Source: Kocuria sp. TGY1127_2 (GTDB lineage Bacteria > Actinomycetota > Actinomycetes > Actinomycetales > Micrococcaceae). From it: a stretch of DNA of 64,000 bases. A model generated the notes under the pieces. The model did not search any database, was not told the DNA's origin, and worked only from the letters and a program-made list of their open reading frames with translations. The translations under genes were made by a program, and so were the position numbers. Below are positions 24,128 through 33,108 of the stretch, piece by piece (within the stretch, counting starts at the first letter, position 1; every line of letters starts with the position of its first letter). The stretch covers positions 1,984,001-2,048,000 of the forward strand of contig NZ_AP022834.1 of the NCBI RefSeq assembly GCF_013394385.1, read 5' to 3'.

Positions 24128-25351
24128 TCAGGCGCCGTGTGCCGCTTCCAAAATGGTCGGGAGGGCCTCCAAGAAGGCATCGACATGCGTGCCTTCGATA
24201 ATCAGCGGCGGGGCGAGGCGCAGGGTCGATGGCCCGGTGGCGTTGATGATGAAGCCTCGTTCTCGGGCGGCCGAGACGGCTTTTGGGCCGAGAGCCCCTT
24301 CCGCTGAATTCGGCTTCTCCAGGTCGAAGCCGATGAGAAGTCCGCTCCCCCGGACATCGACGACACCGTTGATGGCACCCAGTCCATCCCGGAGGCGTCG
24401 GCCCATGGTCCGCGCATTCTCGAGCAGGTCTTCGTCTTCAATGGCTTGAATGGTCGCCAACCCCGCCGCCATAGCCAACGGGTTTCCACCGAAGGTCGTG
24501 CCATGTTTTCCGGGCCCCAGGACGTCCACGGCGTCCGGGGTCATCGCGAGCATCGCCCCGATGGGGAACCCCCCGCCCAAGGACTTGGCAAGGGTGACGA
24601 CGTCAGGCTCCAGACCCCCCGAGAGCGTGCCCTGGCTCGCGAGCCACTGGCCCGTACGGCCCATCCCGGTCTGAACCTCATCCACCACGAGCAATGCACC
24701 GTTGTCCTTCGTCAGACGGCGGGCAGCTTCGAGAAATCCCTCCGGCAGAGGGTGAACACCGGCTTCGCCTTGGATGGGCTCGAGAATGAGCCCGGCGACG
24801 TCCTCGCCCATGGCATGCTCCAACGCGTCAACCGTAGGATCAATGAATTCGACGCCGCCCGGCAACGGTTCGAAAGGCGCTCGGTAGTCCTCCTTGGAGG
24901 TCACCGCCAGGGCTCCGGTGGACCGACCGTGAAAGCCGTGTTTCAGGGCCAAGAGCCTGCTCTTGCGCGGATCGGTCGAGTTTCCGTGAGATCTGACGAG
25001 CTTCAATGCGGCCTCGTTGGCTTCGGTTCCCGAATTCGTGAAGAAGACTTTCCCTCCGTCCGGGGCACCTGCGATATCGAGGAGCTTTCGGGCGAGCCGC
25101 AATTGCTCAGGAGTCGTAAAGAAGTTCGAGACGTGGCCGAGCCGGCCCGCCTGACGCGATATCGCCTCGGTCCATGCCGGGTGGCCGTGTCCCAGAGCGT
25201 TGACCGCGATCCCGCCCAGAAGGTCAAGGTAAGTCCGGCCGTCCGCATCCGTCACGAGGCACCCTTTGCCTTCCGTGAGAACGAGAGCCGGATCTCCGAA
25301 TACGCCCAGTAGGTCGTTGCGATAATCGTCCAGAAGGTCTTGCTGCGTCAT
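24128..25351 (-). CDS. argD: Acetylornithine aminotransferase
   Basis: This PLP enzyme converts N-acetylglutamate semialdehyde to N-acetylornithine. The 407-residue class III aminotransferase shows [13 protein letters not shown] (cofactor phosphate site), [15 protein letters not shown], and [14 protein letters not shown], whose lysine would hold PLP. The ATG at 25351 ([15 protein letters not shown]) overlaps the argB stop (ATGA), supporting this start over the longer frame. It may also serve lysine synthesis as succinyl-DAP aminotransferase; that is family knowledge only. Confidence 0.96.
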   Translation of the reverse strand: MTQQDLLDDYRNDLLGVFGDPALVLTEGKGCLVTDADGRTYLDLLGGIAVNALGHGHPAWTEAISRQAGRLGHVSNFFTTPEQLRLARKLLDIAGAPDGGKVFFTNSGTEANEAALKLVRSHGNSTDPRKSRLLALKHGFHGRSTGALAVTSKEDYRAPFEPLPGGVEFIDPTVDALEHAMGEDVAGLILEPIQGEAGVHPLPEGFLEAARRLTKDNGALLVVDEVQTGMGRTGQWLASQGTLSGGLEPDVVTLAKSLGGGFPIGAMLAMTPDAVDVLGPGKHGTTFGGNPLAMAAGLATIQAIEDEDLLENARTMGRRLRDGLGAINGVVDVRGSGLLIGFDLEKPNSAEGALGPKAVSAARERGFIINATGPSTLRLAPPLIIEGTHVDAFLEALPTILEAAHGA

Positions 25352-26361
25352 GGGGTCTCCTCTGCTGTGTGGAATGGGTTGACCAGAACGAAGTCGGCGA
25401 GCGGCTTGGGAGCCGATGCTGTGCCGGTCACCTGGGTCCCGATTCCGGAGTCTGTAAAGATTTCCAAGAGCGGCGAATGGGCTCGTCGCCCGTCGACGAT
25501 CGAAGCCGTGGGAACACCGTTTTCGACCGCTGCCAGGCACGCACTCATCTTTGGGATCATGCCTTCCGCCAGCTGCGGAACCAAGTCCCGCAGTTCTTTG
25601 GTGGTCAGGGAGCTGATGAGGGAGTCGGTGTCGGGCCAGTCGGCGTACAGACCCTCGACGTCGGTCAGCATCACGAGCTTTTCCGCTCCAATGGCAGCGG
25701 CCACGGCCGCCGCTGCGGTGTCCGCGTTGACGTTCAAAACTTCACCGGTCGGCGTATCGAGCGGCATGCCTTCTTCGACGGCTCGTCCATCGGCCAGTAT
25801 TTCCGGCGCGATCGAAGAGATGACCGGTATTTTCCCGGCGTCGATCATGGACGTGATGGCGGTGGTGTTGACCCCGACGACTTCGCCCACGAGACCGAGA
25901 TCCACTTCCTCGCCGTCGACGACGGTCTTGATCCGACGCGCACGCAATAGGCCTCCGTCTTCCCCCGACATGCCGACCGCGTGGGGACCGTGCTGATTGA
26001 TGAGACCCACCAGCTGACGAGCAACCTGCCCAGTGAGCACCATCCGAACCACGTCCATCGCTTCCGGTGTGGTGTACCGCAATCCACCGCGGAATTCGCT
26101 AGGGATACCTAGTCGAGCGAGCATCGTGGATATCTGCGGCCCACCGCCGTGGACCACCACAGGTTTGATTCCCACGGAACGCAGGAACACCATGTCCTCC
26201 GCAAATGCTGAGCGAAGCTCTTCGCTGATCATGGCGTTACCGCCGTATTTGAAGACCATGATTTTCCCGGCGAACCGCTGAATCCACGGGAGCGCTTCCA
26301 TGAGCGTCTCCGCTTTGCTCTGCGCCGAGGCGTACCGCAATTGGTCACTCTGCTGTGGCAC
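25348..26361 (-). CDS. argB: Acetylglutamate kinase
   Basis: The enzyme phosphorylates N-acetylglutamate, usually the arginine-feedback point of the pathway. The 337-residue protein has the ATP-site motif KYGGNAM near residue 38, the substrate loop VVHGGGPQI near 69, and [13 protein letters not shown] near 210. The start is GTG at 26361, 15 nt after argJ, with AGGAG 12 nt upstream, a slightly long spacing. The stop overlaps argD. It has the N-terminal helix ([16 protein letters not shown]) seen in arginine-sensitive forms. Confidence 0.96.
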   Translation of the reverse strand: MPQQSDQLRYASAQSKAETLMEALPWIQRFAGKIMVFKYGGNAMISEELRSAFAEDMVFLRSVGIKPVVVHGGGPQISTMLARLGIPSEFRGGLRYTTPEAMDVVRMVLTGQVARQLVGLINQHGPHAVGMSGEDGGLLRARRIKTVVDGEEVDLGLVGEVVGVNTTAITSMIDAGKIPVISSIAPEILADGRAVEEGMPLDTPTGEVLNVNADTAAAAVAAAIGAEKLVMLTDVEGLYADWPDTDSLISSLTTKELRDLVPQLAEGMIPKMSACLAAVENGVPTASIVDGRRAHSPLLEIFTDSGIGTQVTGTASAPKPLADFVLVNPFHTAEETP

Positions 26362-26376
26362 GGTAGATCGATTCTC

Positions 26377-27591
26377 CTAGCTCGAGTACGCCGAGTTTTC
26401 TTCGACGTAGTCGTGGGTCAAGTCGTTGGTCCAAATAGTCGCGGATTCAGTTCCGGCGCCGAGGTCTATGACGACCTCGACTTTCCGGCTGCTCTCGAGG
26501 TCCACCAGCGATCGGTCTTCCCCGATCGCCCCACCGGCACAAATCTTGACTCCATTGATCGCGACATCTACCTCGTCGGGCTCGAAGTCCGCCGACGTTG
26601 TGCCTACCTCGGAGAGGATACGACCCCAGTTCGGGTCATTTCCGAAGATCGCGCATTTGAAGAGGTTGGATCGGGAGACCGCTCGGGAGACTTCGAGTGC
26701 CTGGGGCTCCGACACAGCTCCCCGGGTCGTGACGTGGATGTCGTGACTGGCCCCTTCGGCGTCCGAAATGAGCTGAAGGGCCAAGCTCACGCAGACTTTC
26801 GTGAGGGCTTCGGCGAATTCTTCGACATCGGGGCTGGTGCCGCTTGCACCGGAGGCCAGGAGGGCGACCGTATCGTTCGTCGACATGCACCCGTCCGAAT
26901 CCGCGCGGTTGAAGCTGTGCTCCACCGCAGCCTTCAACGCGGAGTCGAGGTCCTCCGCGCCCAATGATGCGTCCGTTGCGAGCACGACGAGCATGGTGGC
27001 CAAACCGGGGGCGAGCATTCCGGCACCTTTGGCAATGCCTCCGATCCGAACCTGGCCGTTGGAAGTCTGCAACGTCATGGACGCCTTCTTCGGAACCGTA
27101 TCCGTGGTCATAATCGCGGTCGCGGCCGCGTCGTCATTCTCAGGCCCGCTGCCCAGGGACCGGACGGCGTTCTTGATGCCGGGCAGCAGTCGGTCCATCG
27201 GCAGTTGCTCGCCTATCAATCCGGTTGAGCAGATCAGCACGTCACCCGCAGCCGATCCGGTCAACTCTGCAACCTCTTCTGCGCTGCGGTGTGCGTTGCG
27301 AAAACCTTCGGGCCCGGTGCAGGCGTTTGCGCCGCCCGAATTGAGCAGAATGACGTCGGCCCTCCCATCCGCAACCACCTGGCGGGACCAATCGACCGGA
27401 GCCGCAGCGAAGCGGTTACTCGTGAAGACGGCAGCTGCCGAGAACTCTGGCCCCAGATTGCGCAAGACGGCGACGTCGTTGCCACCGCTGGCCTTCAGAC
27501 CCGCGGCGACGCCGGAGTATTCGAAGCCATGGACCACGGACAGACCGTGTTCCACGTCGACATCGGAAAGTTCGGCTGGTTCATGGCTCAC
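26377..27591 (-). CDS. argJ: Bifunctional ornithine acetyltransferase/N-acetylglutamate synthase
   Basis: ArgJ moves acetyl from acetylornithine to glutamate and so closes the acetyl cycle; bifunctional forms also start it from acetyl-CoA. The 404-residue precursor contains the self-cleavage site LATMLVVLATDA, where cutting before Thr makes the two subunits. IMTTDTVPKKA lies in the alpha part and GNDPNWGRI in the beta part. The start is a GTG at 27591 overlapping the argC stop (GTGA); the longer frame to 27789 lies wholly inside argC. Confidence 0.95.
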   Translation of the reverse strand: MSHEPAELSDVDVEHGLSVVHGFEYSGVAAGLKASGGNDVAVLRNLGPEFSAAAVFTSNRFAAAPVDWSRQVVADGRADVILLNSGGANACTGPEGFRNAHRSAEEVAELTGSAAGDVLICSTGLIGEQLPMDRLLPGIKNAVRSLGSGPENDDAAATAIMTTDTVPKKASMTLQTSNGQVRIGGIAKGAGMLAPGLATMLVVLATDASLGAEDLDSALKAAVEHSFNRADSDGCMSTNDTVALLASGASGTSPDVEEFAEALTKVCVSLALQLISDAEGASHDIHVTTRGAVSEPQALEVSRAVSRSNLFKCAIFGNDPNWGRILSEVGTTSADFEPDEVDVAINGVKICAGGAIGEDRSLVDLESSRKVEVVIDLGAGTESATIWTNDLTHDYVEENSAYSS

Positions 27592-28649
27592 GGAACGAGT
27601 CCTTCCTGTTCCAAGCCCGTGGTCTCGGCGAGCCCGAGGGCGATGTTCATCGACTGAATGGCGCCGCCGGCGGTGCCTTTCGCAAGATTGTCGATCGCGC
27701 AGGTCACGATCACACGCCCCACGTGCTCGTCGAAAGCCAGTTGCATCACTGCGTGATTGCTCCCTTGCACCGACTTCGTCGTCGGCCATTGGCCTTCCGG
27801 CAACACGTGGACGAAAGGTTCAGGGTCGTATGCGGTATCCCACATCGTCCGGAGATCATTCGACGTGACTCCTGCTTTGACCCGGGCCGTGGCTGTGGTC
27901 AGGATTCCCCGCGGCATCGGGGCCAGAGTAGGCGTGAAGCTCACGCTGACCTGCCGCCCCGATGCGTCAGCAAATCCCTGCTCCATTTCCGGTGTGTGCC
28001 GGTGAATTCCGCCAACTCCGTAAGGGGACATCGAAGACATTGCTTCGCTGGCCATCAGATGTGGCTTAAGAGCTTTGCCCGCCCCGGATGTGCCCGAAGC
28101 AGCAACGATGACCACATCCTGAGGTTCTAGTACGTTGGCCGCGAATCCCGGGGCCAGGGCCAGCTGGGCGCTCGTGGGATAACACCCCGGCACGGCGATC
28201 CTCTTGGCGCCCACCAGGTTCTCGCGCTGCTTAGCCATCTCTCCTCCGCGGGTGGGCGAAGTAATGAGCTCGGGAAGCCCATAAGGCCAATGACCTGCAT
28301 GGTCGGTTCCATAGAACCGAGACCAGGCATCTGGGTCACGAAGGCGATGGTCGGCACCGGCGTCAATCACCAGCGTGCCTTCGGGCAATTGGGCCGCAAC
28401 CGGACCGCTCGCCCCGTGAGGCAGAGCCAGGAAAACGACGTCGTGTCCGGCCAACGTATCTGCAGAGGTCTCCTGAACAGTCAGATGGGCCAGCGAACGC
28501 AGATTCGGGACGAGTTCGCCAAGGCGACCACCGGCCGTTGAATTCGCCGTCACCGTGGTCACTTCTGCTTCCGGGTGTTGCGACAGGAGTCGTAAGACCT
28601 CTCCACCGGCATAACCCGTCGCGCCCGATACTGCTACCGAAAATGTCAT
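27588..28649 (-). CDS. argC: N-acetyl-gamma-glutamyl-phosphate reductase
   Basis: The enzyme reduces acetylglutamyl phosphate to its semialdehyde with NADPH. The 353-residue protein starts MTFSVAVSGATGYAGGEVLR (dinucleotide fold), and has the active-site segment VPGCYPTSAQLAL with the catalytic cysteine. It is the first gene of argCJBDFR. I start it at ATG 28649; the longer frame to 28853 runs across the promoter and into the divergent reductase gene. Paired ArgR-type operators lie 17-53 nt upstream. Confidence 0.97.
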   Translation of the reverse strand: MTFSVAVSGATGYAGGEVLRLLSQHPEAEVTTVTANSTAGGRLGELVPNLRSLAHLTVQETSADTLAGHDVVFLALPHGASGPVAAQLPEGTLVIDAGADHRLRDPDAWSRFYGTDHAGHWPYGLPELITSPTRGGEMAKQRENLVGAKRIAVPGCYPTSAQLALAPGFAANVLEPQDVVIVAASGTSGAGKALKPHLMASEAMSSMSPYGVGGIHRHTPEMEQGFADASGRQVSVSFTPTLAPMPRGILTTATARVKAGVTSNDLRTMWDTAYDPEPFVHVLPEGQWPTTKSVQGSNHAVMQLAFDEHVGRVIVTCAIDNLAKGTAGGAIQSMNIALGLAETTGLEQEGLVP

Positions 28650-28665
28650 GAACCCACCGTACCGC

Positions 28666-28702
28666 AGATTTATACAATGAACTAAATCTTTATACATACA
28701 AC
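28666..28702 (-). promoter_or_regulatory. Tandem ArgR operators over the argC promoter
   Basis: On the minus strand two GTATAAA motifs lie exactly 20 nt apart, and a -10-like TATAAA is 17 bp after TTGTATGTAT. The layout matches that before argG base for base in spacing. The region also faces the divergent quinone reductase gene, whose start is 46 nt away on the other side, so ArgR could affect both. Confidence 0.7.
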
Positions 28703-28747
28703 TACTAGGATGGCCGCGAGACCACAGTCCAACCGAAGGAGATGGCC

Positions 28748-29734
28748 TTGTCAGAGCAGATACCCGAAACCATGACAACCGTTGTTGCGCCGGTGAGCGG
28801 TGGTCCACAGGTCTTGGTGGATCAGCAGGCTCCCGTCCCGGACCCATCGGCAACCCAATTGTTGGTGAGGAACGTCGCTACGGGAGTCAACTTCATCGAG
28901 ACTTACCAGCGCTCCGGTGTCTACGACGTGAAGTACCCATTCACGCCCGGAAGCGAAGCAGTTGGCGTGGTTGTGGCCGCCGGATCCAGTGTGACCCACG
29001 CTCGAGTCGGCGATCGGATCGCCACCAGCCAGGCCTTGGCCACCTACTCTGAATACTTCCTGGTCGAAGACGACAAGGCAGTCAAGCTTCCTGAAGGAAT
29101 AGATCCGAAGGACGCCGCGTGTCTCCCGCTTCAGGGTGTGACCGCGCATTACCTGGTGCGTTCGACCTACCCTGTGAGTGCGTCGGACACGGTGTTATTT
29201 CACGCAGGCGCGGGCGGAGTAGGTGGTTTGGCGATACAGCTCATCAAGAATCTGGGGGCCAAGGTCATCGCGACAGTCTCTACGGATGAGAAGGAAGAGA
29301 TCGCTCGTCGTCACGGAGCAGACCACGTGGTCCGGTACGAGCATTTCGCGGATGAGGTTCGTGAGCTGACCGACGGCCGCGGAGTGGACGTCGTGTACGA
29401 CTCTGTCGGCAAGGCAACGTTCGAGGATTCCTTGACGACGCTCCGACCTCGAGGGGTCGCGGTTCTCTTCGGAGGTGCAAGCGGACAGGTACCGCCTTTC
29501 GATCTCCAGCGACTCAATGCGATGGGCTCGTTGTATGTGACGCGTCCGTCGATAGGAGCGTATTTGAGGGATCGGAGAGAACTCGAATGGCGCATGAGCG
29601 AGCTATTCGACGATGTTCTGGCTGGACGATTGAAGGTCAGCCTGGACGCAACCTTTGCCTTGGCCGAAGCCGCCCGGGCCCACCAGTATCTGGAAGATCG
29701 AAAGACTCGAGGCAAGGTATTGTTGCAGCCTTAA
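28748..29734 (+). CDS. qor: Zinc-less NADPH:quinone reductase (medium-chain dehydrogenase family)
   Basis: This is a medium-chain reductase that lacks the zinc-binding cysteines of alcohol dehydrogenases, as in Qor. It shows NFIETYQRSGVYDVKYPFTP near residue 40 and the cofactor loop HAGAGGVGGLAIQL near 145. Start choice matters: AAGGAG abuts an ATG at 28742 with no spacing, but is 6 nt before the TTG at 28748, so I take the TTG (MSEQIPETMTT). It is divergent from argC. A poly(C) tract and a terminator follow. The substrate is unknown. Confidence 0.9.
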   Translation: MSEQIPETMTTVVAPVSGGPQVLVDQQAPVPDPSATQLLVRNVATGVNFIETYQRSGVYDVKYPFTPGSEAVGVVVAAGSSVTHARVGDRIATSQALATYSEYFLVEDDKAVKLPEGIDPKDAACLPLQGVTAHYLVRSTYPVSASDTVLFHAGAGGVGGLAIQLIKNLGAKVIATVSTDEKEEIARRHGADHVVRYEHFADEVRELTDGRGVDVVYDSVGKATFEDSLTTLRPRGVAVLFGGASGQVPPFDLQRLNAMGSLYVTRPSIGAYLRDRRELEWRMSELFDDVLAGRLKVSLDATFALAEAARAHQYLEDRKTRGKVLLQP

Positions 29735-29760
29735 TAGGTGACACCAACGCGGCGGTTTCG

Positions 29761-29775
29761 CCCCCCCCCCCCCCC
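29761..29775. repeat. Poly(C) tract of 15
   Basis: Fifteen consecutive C lie 26 nt after the reductase stop and 6 nt before the convergent terminator. No other homopolymer in the window is as long. It is outside any coding region. Such runs vary by slippage and are also error-prone in sequencing, so the exact count is uncertain. Confidence 0.9.
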
Positions 29776-29781
29776 GCATGC

Positions 29782-29819
29782 AAGAAGGCCCGTCGAGGAA
29801 TTCCTCGGCGGGCCTTCTT
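29782..29819. terminator. Bidirectional terminator between converging genes
   Basis: AAGAAGGCCCG and CGGGCCTTCTT form a perfect 11-bp outer stem, with CGAGG/CCTCG pairing inside. A-rich and T-rich ends make it work in both directions. It lies between the quinone reductase (+) and the two-helix membrane protein (-). Confidence 0.8.
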
Positions 29820-29856
29820 ACGGTCAATGGCGGGCTATGCCTCGGACCGAGAGCGT

Positions 29857-30486
29857 TTATGCACTGATCTGTTCGTGGAGTTCTTCTTCGCGAGTCTTAT
29901 GTCTGGCGAAGATTGCCCCGGCGATTCCGGCCAGGAACACCACGACCGCACCTGCCACCATGAGCCAGCCGTTCCGCTTCTCCGCAGAGACGCTGTCATC
30001 GGTGACGGGTTTGAGAGTACCTGCATCGTCGGTCTTGACGACCTTCAGCACTCCCTTGTCCACAGCCATCAGAGCATCGACATTCTGCGGGAAGTCTTCG
30101 TCCTGAGCGCCGGTTTGGGTCCCTCGGAACTGAACCTGTTGACCGGGTTTGACCTCGGTAGGGTCGTTCACGCCACCGTCGAACCGTTGGTAGGACACGT
30201 TCGAGTCCGAGGGGAGCTTGCCTTGGTACACACCATTGAACGTTTTCGTCTGAAGGTCGTTCGTCGATGTCAGGAACTGCCCTGAAACCACCCAGGAGTG
30301 CCCCGCGTAGGGAGCATCTTCCTTGGCGGAGTGCAACGACCGGACACCACCGTATATCAGCAGGCCAGCGAGAATCAGGGCGACCAGAATGATCAAGACA
30401 CCGAGCCAACGCCATTTGGAGCGGCGGCGAAGGTAGTGCCCCGTTTGTTCGTCGTCTTCGTCAAAGCCAAAGAAGTCTTGTGACAC
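29857..30486 (-). CDS. Two-helix membrane protein of unknown function
   Basis: The 209-residue protein has a short acidic and basic N-terminus (RRRSKWRW just before the membrane), a first hydrophobic helix at about 27-47, a polar domain of about 120 residues with several FNGVYQG- and QVQFRGTQ-like beta segments, and a second helix at about 172-193 followed by a charged tail. The middle domain is probably outside the cell. Start is GTG at 30486 with GAGGAG 4 nt upstream. It follows pheT by 65 nt and ends at a strong terminator. I do not recognise the family. Confidence 0.8.
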   Translation of the reverse strand: MSQDFFGFDEDDEQTGHYLRRRSKWRWLGVLIILVALILAGLLIYGGVRSLHSAKEDAPYAGHSWVVSGQFLTSTNDLQTKTFNGVYQGKLPSDSNVSYQRFDGGVNDPTEVKPGQQVQFRGTQTGAQDEDFPQNVDALMAVDKGVLKVVKTDDAGTLKPVTDDSVSAEKRNGWLMVAGAVVVFLAGIAGAIFARHKTREEELHEQISA

Positions 30487-30551
30487 GATTCTCCTCGTCT
30501 ACCGGATGTTGCTGGGGAAGCCCGGTGTCGATGGGGCGGACTGGTGGTAGT

Positions 30552-33104
30552 TTACCCGCGCAGAACGGCCCCGTGGCGTTGTGACGCTAGCTCGATCGCG
30601 GCCTCTCGTGCCTCGCTGGCTTCGTCGTTGGTCAGCGTACGGTCCTGCGCTCGGAAGCGCATCGCGCACGCCAGAGATTTCTTATGTTCCTGGATACCTT
30701 GACCACGGTAGTCGTCGAAGACTCGAACATCCTCCAACAACTCTCCGGATCCCTCCCGCAAAGTGGTCAGGATTTCCGACGCCGGCAGATCTGAGTCCAC
30801 GACGAGCGCGACGTCCTGGGAAACAGCGGGGTACCCGGAGATCGGCTCGGCCGTTACCGGTTTGCCTGCGTGACTGACCAATTGAGTGAAGTCCATCTCC
30901 ATGGCCACGGTCCGCTCGGGCAGATCCAAGTTCTTGAGCACTTGCGGGTGCAGCTCTCCGGCGAACCCCAGATGATGGCCTTCCGAATCCATGAGTTCCG
31001 CGGTCCTGCCGGGATGAAACGCCTGGTGCCGTCCCTGGCGTATTTCGATCTTTACTCCGGCCGAATCCGCGATCATGCGGGCCACATCGAGCGCGTCCTG
31101 CCAGTCGTAGGGACGAGGGGTGATACCCGGGGAAGGCTGAGCATCGTTCCCGGTCAGAATCGCGGCGATATGACGCGGCTGCTGAGGCAGTCCCGCATTG
31201 AGGTCGGCAAGGACTCCTGCGCCCGGCTTGATACCCACTGCCGGGATGCGTTGAGTGCCCAGGTGCTCCTTGGGGTGGAAGACAAGGGCCGTCTCGTAAA
31301 GTGCCAAGTCGCGGAATCCACGAGAATGATTACGTTTGAGGACCTGAACCAAACCCGGCAAAAGCGAGGTTTGAAGGTAGCCCAGGGCCTCACTGATCGG
31401 ATTCTCCAGTTTGATCGCGGCCACACGTTGATCTGTCTCCGGGGTCCCGAAAAGCGCGTTGTCGGCCTCGCTCACGAACGGGTACGAGGCGACCTCGGTC
31501 AGCCCGGCCGCCGCGAGCGCGTTGAGGCAGCGACGGCGCACGGATTGTTCGACGGTGAGTCCTTTGCCGCTCGGAGGGACCGGCAGAGTCGAGGGGATCT
31601 TCTCGTAACCCGACAACCGAGCGATTTCCTCGGCGAGGTCTTCCGCCTCGCTGAGATCGGGGCGCCACGAAGGTGCCGTGACCTGCAGGACGCCCCCGGT
31701 CTGGGTGACCTCCGCCCCGATGTCTTCGAGGATTCGGACGACGTCCTCCTGAGGGAAGTCCATGCCGACCCTTTTGCCCGGGTAATCGACTCCCATGTGA
31801 ATTTCATGCGGGTAATAGTGCTCGAAGACGTCCGTCACGCCCTGTTCCGATCGTCCACCAGCCAGCTCCTCCAAGAGCTCGACTGCCCGTTGGGCGGCCG
31901 CAGCACAGACGAGAGGATCGACTCCGCGTTCAAACCGTTTCGATGCTTCGGACGGAAGCTTGTGACGGCGCCGGGTCCTGGCGATCGATACCTCCTCGAA
32001 ACGCGCGGCCTCGATGAGGATGCGGCTGGTTGAGCCGGTCACCTCAGTTGTGGCACCACCCATGACCCCGGCCAGGCCGATAGGACCTGACTCGTCGGTG
32101 ATCAACAGATCTTCCGGATCGAGTTTTCGCTCTTTGCCGTCGAGGGTCGTGAGGGATTCCCCGGACTGTGCACGGCGGACTTGGATCTCACCGGTCAATC
32201 GATCGGCATCGTAGAAGTGCAGCGGCTGTCCATATTCCAACATGACGTAATTTGAAATATCCACCGGCAAGGAGATCGACCGGATTCCGGCAAGTCGAAG
32301 ACGTGAGGACATCCACGTCGGCGTCGGAGCTTCAGGGTCAACGTCGGCCACGGTTCGGGCAACGAATCGGGTCGCTCCTTGCCGATCGTGGATCGGCGAC
32401 TCGTCGCTGATCCGAACCGGGTAACCCGCGTCGTTTCCGTGGGGCGCCCGCTGGTCCAAAGCTTCCGCAGGATCCGTGAATTTTTCGTTGACGGCGTGGC
32501 AGTACTCGCGGGCAACACCACGGATCGAAAAGGCATATCCGCGATCTGGAGTCACGTTGATCTCCGCGGCTTCGTCGTCGAGACCGAGCAGTGAGAGAGC
32601 GTCGGTTCCCGGTTCCGGGTCGAGTCCCAACGTCGAGAGAACCAGGATACCGTCGTGGTCGTCGCCGATTCCGAGCTCACGCACAGAAGCGATCATGCCC
32701 GCAGAAACATGTCCGTACGTCTGACGAGGCGTAATCCGGAAATCTCCCGGTAACACGGCGCCCGGCAGGGTCACGACGACCTTGTCCCCCGGTTTGAAGT
32801 TGTGGGCTCCGCAGACTATGCCCTGAACACCCGAAGGGTCAATGCCTTCGCCGGTGAGCTCCTGCGACTGGCCCTCAGGCACAACGCGAACGGAACACCA
32901 GTTCACGGTCTTGCCGTTCGAGTGTTCCTCCGGTTCCATGGTCAGCACCTGACCGACCACAATTGGTCCCGAAATCTCGTCCGACGGACGGTGGACGTCT
33001 TCTTCTTCAAGCCCAACCTTAACGAGGGTCTCCATGAGGTACTCCGCTGAGGCACCCGCAGGGAGGGGCGCATACTCGCGCAGCCACGAAAGAGGAATAC
33101 GCAT
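30552..33104 (-). CDS. pheT: Phenylalanyl-tRNA synthetase beta subunit
   Basis: This is the beta chain of the (alpha-beta)2 enzyme that charges tRNA-Phe. The 850-residue protein has an N-terminal EMAP-like tRNA-binding domain (about 40-150), the B3/B4 editing region around 210-400 (EDLLITDESGPIGLAGVMGG), the B5 domain around 410-490, and a C-terminal anticodon-binding ferredoxin-like domain from about 755. The ATG at 33104 (MRIPLSWLREYAPL) is the family start, 4 nt after the pheS stop. The longer frame overlaps pheS. Confidence 0.97.
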   Translation of the reverse strand: MRIPLSWLREYAPLPAGASAEYLMETLVKVGLEEEDVHRPSDEISGPIVVGQVLTMEPEEHSNGKTVNWCSVRVVPEGQSQELTGEGIDPSGVQGIVCGAHNFKPGDKVVVTLPGAVLPGDFRITPRQTYGHVSAGMIASVRELGIGDDHDGILVLSTLGLDPEPGTDALSLLGLDDEAAEINVTPDRGYAFSIRGVAREYCHAVNEKFTDPAEALDQRAPHGNDAGYPVRISDESPIHDRQGATRFVARTVADVDPEAPTPTWMSSRLRLAGIRSISLPVDISNYVMLEYGQPLHFYDADRLTGEIQVRRAQSGESLTTLDGKERKLDPEDLLITDESGPIGLAGVMGGATTEVTGSTSRILIEAARFEEVSIARTRRRHKLPSEASKRFERGVDPLVCAAAAQRAVELLEELAGGRSEQGVTDVFEHYYPHEIHMGVDYPGKRVGMDFPQEDVVRILEDIGAEVTQTGGVLQVTAPSWRPDLSEAEDLAEEIARLSGYEKIPSTLPVPPSGKGLTVEQSVRRRCLNALAAAGLTEVASYPFVSEADNALFGTPETDQRVAAIKLENPISEALGYLQTSLLPGLVQVLKRNHSRGFRDLALYETALVFHPKEHLGTQRIPAVGIKPGAGVLADLNAGLPQQPRHIAAILTGNDAQPSPGITPRPYDWQDALDVARMIADSAGVKIEIRQGRHQAFHPGRTAELMDSEGHHLGFAGELHPQVLKNLDLPERTVAMEMDFTQLVSHAGKPVTAEPISGYPAVSQDVALVVDSDLPASEILTTLREGSGELLEDVRVFDDYRGQGIQEHKKSLACAMRFRAQDRTLTNDEASEAREAAIELASQRHGAVLRG

Positions 33105-33108
33105 TGAA

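Noticed and set aside
25351..25540. N-terminal extension of argD (and similar extensions of argC, argF, argJ and rnj)
   Set aside because: Each overlaps the upstream gene and the 4-nt or short junctions fit the shorter, homologous starts.
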